Assembly (NCBI GenBank): GCA_963762075.1
Contig: CAVXJC010000004.1
Span: 1-64,000, forward strand
From: JAOUEA01 sp963762075
GTDB lineage: Bacteria > Actinomycetota > UBA4738 > HRBIN12
DNA: 64,000 bases
Reading direction: 5' to 3'
Shown here: positions 17,501 through 25,051 of the stretch, piece after piece
How the letters are laid out: every line of letters starts with the position of its first letter
How positions within the stretch are numbered: the first letter of the stretch is position 1
The notes under the pieces: generated by a model
The model's database searches: none
The model's input: only the letters and a program-made list of their open reading frames with translations
What the model was told of the DNA's origin: nothing
Translations under genes and position numbers: made by a program

Positions 17501-18129
17501 TCGCGCCCGAGGTCGAACTGGCGGCGCAAGATGGTGTGCTGGTCGGCGATGCCGTGGTCCTGCACCTCGATGTAGTAATGCTCGGCGCCGAAGATGTCGC
17601 GGTACTCGGCGGCGGCCGCCCTCGCCCGCTCGGCCTGGCCGTTAAGCAGCCGGACCGAGACCTCACTCGACAGGCACCCAGCCAGGCACGTGATGCCCTC
17701 GGCGTGCTCAGCGATGAGCTGCTTGTCCATCCGAGGCCGGTGGTAGAAGCCCTCGAGGTAGGCGGCCGACACTAGCTTGAGCAGGTTGCGGTACCCAGTG
17801 TCGTTGCGGGCGAGCAGCGTGAGGTGGTGGTACTTCTCCTCGCTCTCGCCCGGGTCGCGGTCGAAGCGTGAGCCCGGCGCGACGTAGGCCTCGACGCCGA
17901 TGATCGGCTTGATGCCTGTCTCACGTGCCGCCTCGAAGAATCGCAAGGCGCCGAACATGGATCCGTGATCGGTGACCGCGACGGCGTTCATGCCGAGGCG
18001 CTCCACCTCGGTGAAGATCGTGGGCGCTCCGGGGTTCGAGGAGGGCGGCTCGATACGAGCGGCGCCGTCGAGCAGCGAGTATTCGGAGTGGACGTGGAGG
18101 TGGACGAATCCGTCGGTTCGGTCGGTCAT
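14542..18129 (-). CDS. dnaE: DNA polymerase III alpha subunit, replicative
   Basis: A 1195-residue C-family polymerase. The N-terminal PHP domain starts with HLHVHSEYSLLDGA and keeps a full set of His/Asp residues (AVTDHGSMFG), consistent with a metal-binding, possibly proofreading, PHP site. The palm has GPGRGSAAGS and the catalytic pair in PDIDMDFDERRRDEVI (about residues 417-421). Then come the fingers, a helix-hairpin-helix region and an OB domain (LVTIGGIIGAVSRKYTKNRG). Length and PHP motif match actinobacterial DnaE1. It is the housekeeping enzyme, distinct from the error-prone DnaE2 at 50182-53613. Confidence 0.97.
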   Translation of the reverse strand: MTDRTDGFVHLHVHSEYSLLDGAARIEPPSSNPGAPTIFTEVERLGMNAVAVTDHGSMFGALRFFEAARETGIKPIIGVEAYVAPGSRFDRDPGESEEKYHHLTLLARNDTGYRNLLKLVSAAYLEGFYHRPRMDKQLIAEHAEGITCLAGCLSSEVSVRLLNGQAERARAAAAEYRDIFGAEHYYIEVQDHGIADQHTILRRQFDLGRELGIPVVATNDLHYTLKEDAKPHDVLLCIQQQKVQTDLKRLRFDSEEFYLKSADEMRAVFAESPEVCDATLDIAESVELDLIYGERAPADQRYHLPRFVTPGGIDRDAYLRTLVHEGAAERYGEIAPEVHDRIDHELDVITSMGFGGYFLIVWDLIRYAREQGIRVGPGRGSAAGSVVSYALRITDLDPLRYGLLFERFLNPERIQMPDIDMDFDERRRDEVIRYATEKYGADHVAQIVTFQTIKGKQGIRDAARVLGFPPIVGDRLCKMYPAVVMGRDHPIDVALTLSPDLANAYEREPEAKEIIETARALEGLRREDSVHAAGVVIGDAPLVNYLPLKLSKDSRDDSKKVVTQFDQHGVEALGLLKMDFLGLRNLSVIEDTLRHLRARGVELDIDHVALDDDETYAMLRRGETTGVFQMESPGVRSLIKLLEPDRFEDLMACVALYRPGLLSMGQHTEYAERKHGRKAVTYPHPDLEPVLNDTYGIIVYQEQVMQVAVAMAGYSLGEADTLRKVMGKKIREQVDAQRQKFVAGMVAAGHEERAGKELFDLIAPFADYGFNASHACAYGLVAYQTAYLMAHHRVEYMASILTSVKDDKDRKPFYLYACRGMDIEVLPPDVNGSETDFAPAPGDEPAIRYGLSAVRNVGEGAVSKIIDARRSEGAFTSFSDFCGRVEPGVLTKRVLESLVQAGAFDSLGYTRQGLFNAHEKVSAPILAERKAEAAGQFSLFGAGADNGDAGDTGVIDESVLDAEEFDKRTLLRLEKEMLGQFVTDHPLLGVREPLAAACTHDIADLDSLGDGDLVTIGGIIGAVSRKYTKNRGEPYAQFRLEGLAGGVGVVAFPNVYEAVPGLIETDRIVITTGRIDLRGRELQIRAVDVREPDLGAAASSAAVSDALVVDLPAPACTPSVLAKLKDLFEAHPGGAPVRVRFLSSTGITPLEIGSYRVHPAGPLLGELRSLLGGDAARVERDSGDGAAREAIAHGR

Positions 18130-18229
18130 GTGCGAGGCACTAACTCCTTGCCGAGATATCCACAGGTGTGGAGAACTACACCGATGTGATTCGATCGGAG
18201 CCTCAACCTACGCCCGGCTTCCGCAGGCG

Positions 18230-19129
18230 TCAAGGCTGCTGCTCGCGGGCCGTTGCGAGCGCTCGCTCGAGATCATCGGGTAGCGGTTCGTCGAGCTCGA
18301 CATGGTCCGCGGTGATGGGATGATCGAACCCGATCCGCCATGAATGCAAGAACGGCCGGTCGAGGCCGAGCGATCTCGCCTGGTCCCCGCCACCCCCGTA
18401 GGCGCGGTCGCCGACGATCGGGTGATCGATGCCTTGGAGATGCACCCTGATCTGATGTGTGCGCCCCGTGCGAGGAACGGCCTCCAGCAGGGTGGCAGCC
18501 TCGAGCCGTTCCCGCACGACGAATCCGGTCTCGGCCTCCCGTCCTTCGCTGCGGTCGATCACGATCCGTTCCAGGCGCCTGCCGAGCGGCGCGTCGACGG
18601 CGAACGTGTCGTGCTCGACCCGGCCGCGCACGAGGGCGAGGTATCGGCGTTCCACGTCGTGACGTCGCATCATGCCGGCGAGGGCCTCATGGGCCCCATC
18701 GGTCTTCGCGACGATCATGAGCCCCGATGTGCCTGCGTCGAGGCGATGCACGATCCCCGGGCGAAGCTCACCTCCGGCGTTCGAGAGCGGCACCCCCATG
18801 CCCAGCAGCCGATTCACGAGCGTGCCCGTTCGGCGCTGTTCGGTCGGATGCGTGATGAGCCCGGCCGGCTTGGCGATGACCAGCAGATGCTCGTCGTCGT
18901 AGCGGACGGGCACCGCAGGGCCTTCGGCTTCGAGTGGCTGCTCTGTCCCTGCCTCGATCTCGATGTGCTCGCCGCCGTGCAGGCGGAACGATTTGGAGCG
19001 AGTCACACCATCGACGAGCAGCCGCCCCGCAGCGATGGCTCGCTGCACGTCGGCGCGTGGCAACCCTGACAGCCGGGCCGTGACCGCGTCGAGCCGACCT
19101 GCTTCCGCGATGAAGGTCTCAACGCTCAT
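18230..19129 (-). CDS. rluD: 23S rRNA pseudouridine synthase, RluD family
   Basis: A 299-residue RluA/RluD-type enzyme: an N-terminal S4 RNA-binding domain (LDAVTARLSGLPRADVQRAI, then GRLLVDG), the catalytic motif HRLDAGTSGLMIVAKT with its Asp, and RTGRTHQIRVHL near the C-terminus. It would isomerise uridines in 23S rRNA after ribosome assembly. The start lies inside the end of lspA (11-base overlap), the usual lspA-rluD arrangement in bacteria. Confidence 0.93.
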   Translation of the reverse strand: MSVETFIAEAGRLDAVTARLSGLPRADVQRAIAAGRLLVDGVTRSKSFRLHGGEHIEIEAGTEQPLEAEGPAVPVRYDDEHLLVIAKPAGLITHPTEQRRTGTLVNRLLGMGVPLSNAGGELRPGIVHRLDAGTSGLMIVAKTDGAHEALAGMMRRHDVERRYLALVRGRVEHDTFAVDAPLGRRLERIVIDRSEGREAETGFVVRERLEAATLLEAVPRTGRTHQIRVHLQGIDHPIVGDRAYGGGGDQARSLGLDRPFLHSWRIGFDHPITADHVELDEPLPDDLERALATAREQQP

Positions 19130-19640
19130 CGATGGGCGCTCGGTCGGGTCCCTCCGGCGCTGCGGCGCTGTTTCGCTTGTCTGCGAGGAACGACCCCACG
19201 GTCAACGCCGCCGCACCGGCGACGATCGCCGCGTCGGCCAGGTTGAACACGGGCCAGACCTGCAGATCGATGAAGTCGACGACGTGACCGCTGAAACCCT
19301 CGCCCCTGGTCAGGCGGTCGGTGAGGTTGCCGAGGGCTCCGCCGAGCACCAGGCCGAGCGCGAGACCGGTGAGCGCGCTGGTGTGGCGGAACGCGGTGAC
19401 CGTGATCAGCACGACGACGAGCACGGTCACCGCCGCGAAGAACCACGGAGCGCTCTGGCCGAAGCTGAACGCTCCCCCGGGGTTGGTGGCGAACCGCAAC
19501 GTGACCACGCCCGTGATGACCTCGATCGGATCGCCTGGAAGTCGCTGTTCCGCCCAGATCTTCGTGAGCCGATCGGCAAGGTACACCGTGGCAGCTGCGG
19601 AGAAGAGCCAGACCGCTCCGCGACGCCGGGCGCGGTCCAC
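19119..19640 (-). CDS. lspA: Lipoprotein signal peptidase
   Basis: A 173-residue aspartyl peptidase of the membrane that removes signal peptides from diacylglyceryl-modified prolipoproteins. Four hydrophobic spans are visible; the conserved pieces are LADRLTKIWAEQ, TNPGGAFSFG, LGGALGNLTDRLTRG (first catalytic Asp) and VVDFIDLQVWPVFNLADAAI (second catalytic Asp). A GTG 6 bases after the upstream stop gives the expected length. Its substrates in this window include the LivK lipoprotein. Confidence 0.93.
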   Translation of the reverse strand: MDRARRRGAVWLFSAAATVYLADRLTKIWAEQRLPGDPIEVITGVVTLRFATNPGGAFSFGQSAPWFFAAVTVLVVVLITVTAFRHTSALTGLALGLVLGGALGNLTDRLTRGEGFSGHVVDFIDLQVWPVFNLADAAIVAGAAALTVGSFLADKRNSAAAPEGPDRAPIDER

Positions 19641-19645
19641 TGCCG

Positions 19646-20029
19646 TTAGCGGCGCGATCGCGCCTGCGCGTCCTTGATGCAGAGGTCGACGTAGGGCAGT
19701 GCCTTGATACGCGCCTTCTCGATCGGCTTGCCGCATCGCTCGCAGGTACCGTAGCTGCCGTCGTCGATGCGCGCCAGCGCCCGCTCGATCTTGGCCAGAA
19801 GGTCGCGAACGTTGTTCTCGATCGAAAGATCCTTCTCGCGCTCGAACGTCGCGGTTCCGGCGTCGGCGGACTCGTCGTCGAGGCCGACATCGCCGGAGAG
19901 CTCGGACTGTGAGGTCGCGAAGGTCTCCTCCTCGATCGTGGAAAGTTGCTCGCGCAACTCGTGACGTTCCTCTTCGAGGCGACCCTTGAGGTCGGCGGTC
20001 TCCTTGGCGGTGAGCTTGGTCTGGGGCAT
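19646..20029 (-). CDS. TraR/DksA-family zinc-finger protein
   Basis: A 127-residue protein with a charged coiled-coil N-terminal half (ADLKGRLEEERHELREQL) and a C-terminal zinc-finger region GTCERCGKPIEKARIKALPY followed by DLCIKDAQ. Members bind the secondary channel of RNA polymerase or are uncharacterised. The first CxxC pair is intact, but the second pair reads CIKD, so the fourth ligand Cys is replaced by Asp; zinc binding may be changed. It is the first gene of the dksA-lspA-rluD run and faces away from the ileS leader. Confidence 0.85.
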   Translation of the reverse strand: MPQTKLTAKETADLKGRLEEERHELREQLSTIEEETFATSQSELSGDVGLDDESADAGTATFEREKDLSIENNVRDLLAKIERALARIDDGSYGTCERCGKPIEKARIKALPYVDLCIKDAQARSRR

Positions 20030-20159
20030 AGCCGGCGAAGGGTAGCAGATGGCGCTTCCGTGGGCCGGTTTCCGCAGCTCAGAGGGCATGTGAGCGACTT
20101 CGCTCCTCCACCGAGGCGGCCGCCCTGCGCTGTCCTCACGACGGGGTGTATCATCGCTC

Positions 20160-20455
20160 GCACAGGCGATGACGGGAACGCGCCGCGCGGACCCGTGAGG
20201 CACACAGAGCGAACCGGAGATGGTGCGAGCCCGGCGCCGAACCCCGCGCGGCATCATCCCCGAGCCCCTGCCCGAGCCGGCCCCGAAGGTCGTGGAGGCG
20301 CAGGCGGAGCCCGCCCGTCATAGCGGGAGACCCTCGACGGGGTCGTGAGCGGCCGGGCCCGTGAGGACCCGGCAACGCGGGGTGGTACCGCGGGGCAGTG
20401 CCGACGCCTCGTCCCGGCAACGAGTTGGGACGGGGCTTCTTCGTTCCCGGAGAGA
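20160..20455 (+). promoter_or_regulatory. T-box riboswitch controlling ileS
   Basis: The leader has the ordered parts of a T-box. A stem I start CGATGACGGGAACG lies at 20167, then AGAGCGAACCGG and GATGGTGCGAGCCCGG (the apical GGTG...AGCC part), then the specifier ATC (20253, an Ile codon, in a CATCATCCCCGAGC context). The near-invariant T-box GCGGGGTGGTACCGCGG lies at 20377-20393 and its CGCGG/CCGCG antiterminator stem holds the tRNA-binding bulge. Uncharged tRNA-Ile would favour ileS expression. A terminator-like hairpin follows, so transcriptional control is possible, although many actinobacterial ileS T-boxes act on translation. Confidence 0.93.
20407..20446 (+). terminator. Terminator-like hairpin of the ileS T-box
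   Basis: CCTCGTCCC (20407-20415) pairs with GGGACGGGG (20427-20435) in nine pairs (one G-U) around an 11-base loop, followed by CTTCTTCGTTC. This is the position of the terminator or sequestering helix of a T-box leader. The T-run is weak, so its mode of action is uncertain. Confidence 0.6.
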
Positions 20456-20468
20456 GGAGTCCGAATCG

Positions 20469-23400
20469 ATGGCGGCGTTCGAGCCGGTGGACACAGGGGT
20501 GAGCTTCCCTCAGCTCGAGAAGGAGATGCTCGCATCCTGGAAGGAGCGCGATGTCTTCCATGCCTCGCTCGCGCAACGCGCAGGTGCTCCGCTGTGGATC
20601 TTCTACGAAGGTCCGCCGACGGCCAACGGCAAGCCCGGCGTGCACCACGTGGAGCCTCGCACCTTCAAGGACGTCTATCCGCGGTTCAAGACGATGACCG
20701 GACACCTCGTGCCTCGCAAGGGCGGATGGGACTGCCACGGGCTGCCGGTCGAGCTCGAGGTCGAGAAGGAGATCGGCACCACCGGCAAGCGCGACATCGA
20801 GGCGTTCGGCATCGCGGCCTTCAACGATCGATGCCGCGCCTCGGTCAAGCGATACGTGGGTGAGTTCGAGCGCCTCACCGAGCGCATCGGTTATTGGGTC
20901 GATCTCGACGAAGCGTATTGGACCATGGCGCCCGAGTACGTCGAATCGGTGTGGTGGTCGCTGAAGTCGTTGTTCGAACAGGGGTTGCTCCAGGAAGCCG
21001 ACAGGGTCACGGCGTACTGCCCGCGGTGCGGCACCGCGCTGTCCGACGCCGAGGTGGCGCTCGGGTATCGGTCGGTCGAGGACCCGAGCGTGTTCGTGCG
21101 CTTCCCCATCGTCGACGCCACCGACCGCGACCTCCAGGGCGCGTCGCTGCTCGTGTGGACCACGACGCCGTGGACCCTTCCCTCGAACGCCGGGGTCGCC
21201 GTCGACGCGGCCGCGACCTACGTCGTGATGGAGCGCGACGCCGAGCGGGTGATCGTGGCCGAGCCGCTGACGGCCCAGGTCCTCGGCGAGGACTGGCGAA
21301 CCGTCCGGTCGCTCGAGGGAGCAACGCTCGTGGGCCTGCACTACGAACCCCCCTACGCCAACGTCGAGGGCGCGCATGTGGTCGTCGCCGGTGCCTTCGT
21401 CGCGATGGACGAGGGCACCGGCATCGTGCACATGGCGCCGGCGTTCGGACCCGAGGATCTTGCCATCGGCCGCGAGCACGGATGGCCCGTGCACAAGCCG
21501 GTCGGTGACGACGGGCGATTCACCGATCTCGCACCTGAGTTCGTCCGCGGCATCTTCGTCAAGGAAGCCGACCCGAAGATCGTCGAGGATCTCGCCGAGC
21601 GAGGGCTGGTGCTGCGCTCGGAGATCTACGAGCACAACTACCCGTTCTGCTGGCGGTGCGAGACGCCTCTCCTCTATTACGCGCGCACCTCCTGGTACGT
21701 GCGAACCACCGAGATGAAGGACCGGCTGCTCGAGGTGAACGAGCAGGTCGAGTGGTACCCCGATCACATCAAGCGCGGCCGCTACGGCAACTGGCTCGAG
21801 AACAACGTCGATTGGGCGCTCTCGCGCGAGCGCTATTGGGGTACCCCCCTGCCGATCTGGCGCTGCCCTCGAGGGCACCTCCGGGCCGTCGGCTCGCTCG
21901 CCGAGCTCGGTGGGCTCGCCGGGCGTGACGTGAGCGACCTCGACCCGCACCGCCCGGCGATCGACGAGATCGTCTTCGAGTGCCGCGAGTGCGGCGATCA
22001 GGCCCGGCGGGTTCCGGAGGTGATCGACGCGTGGTACGACTCGGGTGCGATGCCCTTCGCACAGTGGGGCTACCACCCCGATCTCGCCAGGGGCGTCGAG
22101 GAGTTCGAGCGGCATTTCCCGGCCGACTTCATCTCGGAGGCGATCGACCAGACCCGAGGCTGGTTCTACACGCTCATGGTCGAGGGCGTCCTGCACTTCG
22201 ATTCCGAGGCCTATCGCAACGTCGTCTGCCTCGGGCACATCATCGCGGCCGACGGCCGGAAGATGTCGAAGTCCCTCGGCAACATGTTCGATCCGTGGGA
22301 GGCGCTCGATCGCCAGGGCGCCGATGCTCTGCGCTGGTTCATGATCACGAACGGCTCGCCATGGGCATCGCGGCGGATCGGCCACGAGGTGCTCGACGAC
22401 GTGGTGCGGCGATTCCTGCTGACCCTCCGCCACGTGCACGCGTTCTTCGTGACGTACGCCACGGCCGACGGCTTCGATCCGTCGTCGCCCGCGCCCGAGC
22501 TCGGCGAGCGGCCCTTGCTCGACCGGTGGGTGCTGTCCCAGCTCGCGCAGACCGTCCGTGCGGCCCGCGACGGCCTCGATGCCTACGACGCCACCGGCGC
22601 GGGCCGCCACATCGAGCGTTTCGTCGACGATCTCTCCAACTGGTACGTGCGCCGGTCACGTCGTCGCTTCTGGAACCCTGGTGGCGAGGCGGGCGAGGAC
22701 GCCACGGCCGCGTTCCACACGTTGTACCAGTGCCTGGTGACCGTCTCGGCGCTCCTCGCTCCGTTCACGCCGTTCATCGCCGACGTGATGTGGCGGAACC
22801 TCGCGGCCGGCCGCGACGGTCGGTCCGACTCGGTGCACCTCGCCGATTATCCAGCGGTCGACGAGGCAGCGATCGACCGCGAGCTCGACGAGGCGATGTC
22901 GGCAGCGCGCGTCATCGTGCAGCTCGGCAGGGGCGTGCGCACCGCGACCAAGACCCGGGTGCGCCAGCCCTTGTCCGAGGCCGTCGTACACCTGCCCGGC
23001 AGCCATGCCGGTCTCGTCTCGCTCCTCGAGATCGTGGCCGAGGAGCTGAACGTTCATCGAGTCGTGTTCGCGGAGTCAGCCGAGTCGTTCGGACGCTGGC
23101 ACGCCAAGCCGAACTTCAAGGCGCTCGGTCCGAGCCTCGGTCAGCGCGTCAAAGAAGTCGCCGCTGCGCTCGCCGCCGACGACGGCACTCTTGCCGGCGA
23201 GCTGGCGAGCGGAGCACCGGTGACGATCGCCACGTCGGCCGGAGAGGTATCGCTGCGCCCCGACGACGTCGAGCTGATCCAAGACGTCAAGGAGGGGTGG
23301 GGTGTGGCGAGCGAAGGGGGCATCACGCTCGCGCTCGACCTGGAGCTCACCGACGACCTTCGGCGTGAGGGCATCGCGCGCGAGCTGATCAGAGCTGTGC

Positions 23401-23639
23401 AGGATGCTCGGAAGGGCGCCGGGTTCGACGTGGCCGATCGCATCCACCTTGTCGTCGAGGCCGGGCCGCTCGTGACCGCGGCGCTCGCGGCACATCGGGA
23501 CGCGGTCGCGGGGGAAACGCTCGCCCTCACCGTGAACGACGGAACGATCGAACGATCTGCCGCCGTCACCGCGATCGAGGGCGAACAGGTCCGGATCAGC
23601 CTGCGGCGCGGGGGCCGGACCTCTCCCGCAGGCGCCTGA
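20469..23639 (+). CDS. ileS: Isoleucyl-tRNA synthetase
   Basis: A 1056-residue class Ia synthetase. The ATP-binding HIGH region reads PGVHHVEPRTFKDV, the variant form seen in actinobacterial IleS, followed by GGWDCHGLPVELEVEKEIG. The editing (CP1) domain contains the TTTPWTLPSN motif, RGWFYTLMVEG precedes the catalytic end, and DGRKMSKSLGN carries KMSKS at about residue 600. The C-terminal anticodon-binding region is full length. The sequence belongs to the long 'eukaryote-like' IleS group, which is known to include mupirocin-insensitive enzymes. ATG with GAGAGGAG nine bases upstream. Confidence 0.97.
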   Translation: MAAFEPVDTGVSFPQLEKEMLASWKERDVFHASLAQRAGAPLWIFYEGPPTANGKPGVHHVEPRTFKDVYPRFKTMTGHLVPRKGGWDCHGLPVELEVEKEIGTTGKRDIEAFGIAAFNDRCRASVKRYVGEFERLTERIGYWVDLDEAYWTMAPEYVESVWWSLKSLFEQGLLQEADRVTAYCPRCGTALSDAEVALGYRSVEDPSVFVRFPIVDATDRDLQGASLLVWTTTPWTLPSNAGVAVDAAATYVVMERDAERVIVAEPLTAQVLGEDWRTVRSLEGATLVGLHYEPPYANVEGAHVVVAGAFVAMDEGTGIVHMAPAFGPEDLAIGREHGWPVHKPVGDDGRFTDLAPEFVRGIFVKEADPKIVEDLAERGLVLRSEIYEHNYPFCWRCETPLLYYARTSWYVRTTEMKDRLLEVNEQVEWYPDHIKRGRYGNWLENNVDWALSRERYWGTPLPIWRCPRGHLRAVGSLAELGGLAGRDVSDLDPHRPAIDEIVFECRECGDQARRVPEVIDAWYDSGAMPFAQWGYHPDLARGVEEFERHFPADFISEAIDQTRGWFYTLMVEGVLHFDSEAYRNVVCLGHIIAADGRKMSKSLGNMFDPWEALDRQGADALRWFMITNGSPWASRRIGHEVLDDVVRRFLLTLRHVHAFFVTYATADGFDPSSPAPELGERPLLDRWVLSQLAQTVRAARDGLDAYDATGAGRHIERFVDDLSNWYVRRSRRRFWNPGGEAGEDATAAFHTLYQCLVTVSALLAPFTPFIADVMWRNLAAGRDGRSDSVHLADYPAVDEAAIDRELDEAMSAARVIVQLGRGVRTATKTRVRQPLSEAVVHLPGSHAGLVSLLEIVAEELNVHRVVFAESAESFGRWHAKPNFKALGPSLGQRVKEVAAALAADDGTLAGELASGAPVTIATSAGEVSLRPDDVELIQDVKEGWGVASEGGITLALDLELTDDLRREGIARELIRAVQDARKGAGFDVADRIHLVVEAGPLVTAALAAHRDAVAGETLALTVNDGTIERSAAVTAIEGEQVRISLRRGGRTSPAGA

Positions 23640-23823
23640 ACGTGCCATCGGCGAGCGCGACGAGCGACAGCACGCCGGCCACGACGGCCACGCCCACCAT
23701 CGTGGCGCCGCCTTCGATCGTCATCCCCACCACGAGGGTCACCAAGCAGATCGCGCCCAGCCCCACGGCAGCCAGGTAGCGGACCGCGATCTCGCGCCCG
23801 TACCGGCGGGCAGTGGCGGTCAG
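23596..23823 (-). CDS. Small two-span membrane protein downstream of divIVA (CTG start?)
   Basis: A 75-codon frame begins with CTG overlapping the divIVA stop (CTGA) and preceded by GGGGCGAGG. Its product would be MTATARRYGREIAVRYLAAV..., with two hydrophobic segments (VGLGAICLVTLVVGM and TMVGVAVVAGVLSLVALA) and a basic end (FRRLRERS). It ends inside the convergent 3' end of ileS. No ATG, GTG or TTG lies at the N-terminus, so either CTG is used or the frame is fortuitous. Codon positions look coding (GC-rich third bases). Family not recognised. Confidence 0.45.
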   Translation of the reverse strand: MTATARRYGREIAVRYLAAVGLGAICLVTLVVGMTIEGGATMVGVAVVAGVLSLVALADGTFRRLRERSGPRAAG

Positions 23824-24695
23824 TCCTCGCCCCAGAAGAGTTCGCGGAGCGACCGATCCGCCTCGGGGTCGCCGTCACTACGCGTGGCGCCGGCCGTCGC
23901 GGGCTCCTCGAGCCGTACGGTGGGCTCCGGCTCCGGAACGGTGGTCGGCTCGTCCTGAGGAGACGGGCTCGAGCCATGCTGCGACGGCTGCACCTCCTCG
24001 CTCTCCGATGATGGCTCGGCCACCCGAACGGACTCTGGCCGAGCGGACTCTGGCCGAGCGGACTCTGGCCGGGCGGACTCTGGGGCCGCGCTCGACCGAG
24101 CGTCGATCGTCTCGGCGTCGGCGGAGCCAGCGGGCGTCGAGATCCCGGCCGTCGCTTCCCCACTCGTGGTCTCGGCGGCCACCGCTTCGCTCGTGAGCGC
24201 AGGCTTGGCCGATGGGCGCCCGGACGCGGGCCGTGTGGACTTGGCCATGCCTTTGACCGCCTCGGCATGTTCCTGCACGAGTCCGGCGAGCGACTGCAGG
24301 AACTCTCGCTCCCTCGACAGGAACGCGTTCACCGCGGCACGGTCCGTGGGGCCGCTCGTCGACACGGCTGCGGCCGAGATCGCTTCCTTCGATCCGCCGG
24401 TGATGCGAGCGGCCTCGGCGCGTGCACGGGCGATGATCTCATCGGCCTGCCTCGCAACGGAGTCGAGATCGGGGGAGCCCACGACGGGCGCCGCTGCGCC
24501 GGTACGGAGCCGATCGTTCTCGACGGTGAGCGCGGTGAACGTATCGGTGATGTGATCGAGGAACTCGTCGACGTCTCGCATCTTGTAGCCGCCGAAGCGC
24601 GAGACCCTGAACTCCTTCTGCTGAACGTCGATCGGTGTCAATCGCGAACGAGTGGCCGGGGCCTCGTCATTGCCCGTGTCCTTCTTCTTGCCCAT
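23820..24695 (-). CDS. divIVA: DivIVA-domain protein (Wag31-like), polar growth/division
   Basis: A 291-residue protein whose N-terminus has the DivIVA membrane-binding and coiled-coil start: TPIDVQQKEFRVSRFGGYKM, then RDVDEFLDHITDTFTALTVEN. A short helical region (ARQADEIIARARAEAARI) follows, then a long acidic Pro/Ser/Ala-rich tail ending in SLRELFWGED. In actinobacteria DivIVA marks poles and septa and recruits cell-wall enzymes. The tail contains a short tandem repeat (PESAR four times). It is the last large gene of the division cluster before the convergent ileS. Confidence 0.88.
   Translation of the reverse strand: MGKKKDTGNDEAPATRSRLTPIDVQQKEFRVSRFGGYKMRDVDEFLDHITDTFTALTVENDRLRTGAAAPVVGSPDLDSVARQADEIIARARAEAARITGGSKEAISAAAVSTSGPTDRAAVNAFLSREREFLQSLAGLVQEHAEAVKGMAKSTRPASGRPSAKPALTSEAVAAETTSGEATAGISTPAGSADAETIDARSSAAPESARPESARPESARPESVRVAEPSSESEEVQPSQHGSSPSPQDEPTTVPEPEPTVRLEEPATAGATRSDGDPEADRSLRELFWGED
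24031..24090 (-). repeat. 15-base tandem repeat in divIVA (PESAR units)
   Basis: Four consecutive copies of a 15-base unit (GACTCTGGCCGAGCG on the + strand, two exact, the third with one change and the fourth with several) encode the PESAR repeat in the low-complexity linker of DivIVA. In-frame units of this kind can change in number by slippage without breaking the gene. Confidence 0.85.
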
Positions 24696-24708
24696 GGATC
24701 CCTCCTGG

Positions 24709-24969
24709 TCAGGGGCAGAGCGCCGTCTGCAACACGAAGATGATGATGAATGCCACCACGACCGAGAGGTCGAACATACCTGCCGGGGGGAGGATGCCGC
24801 GGAGCATGCGCAGCGGTGGTTCCGTCACGTCGTACAACAGATCGTACGCGGAGCGCAACGGGCCGGTCGCCGGGGGGCGCCAACCAGCAAGCTGCACCCA
24901 GCTCAAGATGACACGGATAAGCAGGATCACCCAGACGAGCGTGAGTGCGACGCAGATCAGTCGATTCAT
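24709..24969 (-). CDS. yggT: YggT-family membrane protein
   Basis: An 86-residue protein with two hydrophobic segments (ICVALTLVWVILLIRVILSW at the start and FDLSVVVAFIIIFVLQTAL at the end) around the family motif YDVTEPPLRMLRGILPP. YggT proteins sit beside sepF and divIVA in many Gram-positive bacteria and chloroplast relatives. Their molecular role is unclear, though position implies division or membrane organisation. It lies 13 bases before divIVA on the same strand. Confidence 0.9.
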   Translation of the reverse strand: MNRLICVALTLVWVILLIRVILSWVQLAGWRPPATGPLRSAYDLLYDVTEPPLRMLRGILPPAGMFDLSVVVAFIIIFVLQTALCP

Positions 24970-25051
24970 CGGGAGCAGAGGCTATCAGCAGCGTCCCGAC
25001 GGACGTTCTTCGAAGCCCTATCGCCGGATCAACCCTCGCTCATGCTCCCGA

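Noticed and set aside
15880..17775. Long open frame antisense to dnaE1
   Set aside because: The opposite strand encodes the polymerase catalytic core; long antisense frames are expected at this GC content.
20151..22610. Long open frame (819 codons) antisense to ileS
   Set aside because: It mirrors the codon structure of ileS in high-GC DNA; the product has no recognisable domain and is rich in His/Arg/Val from antisense codons.
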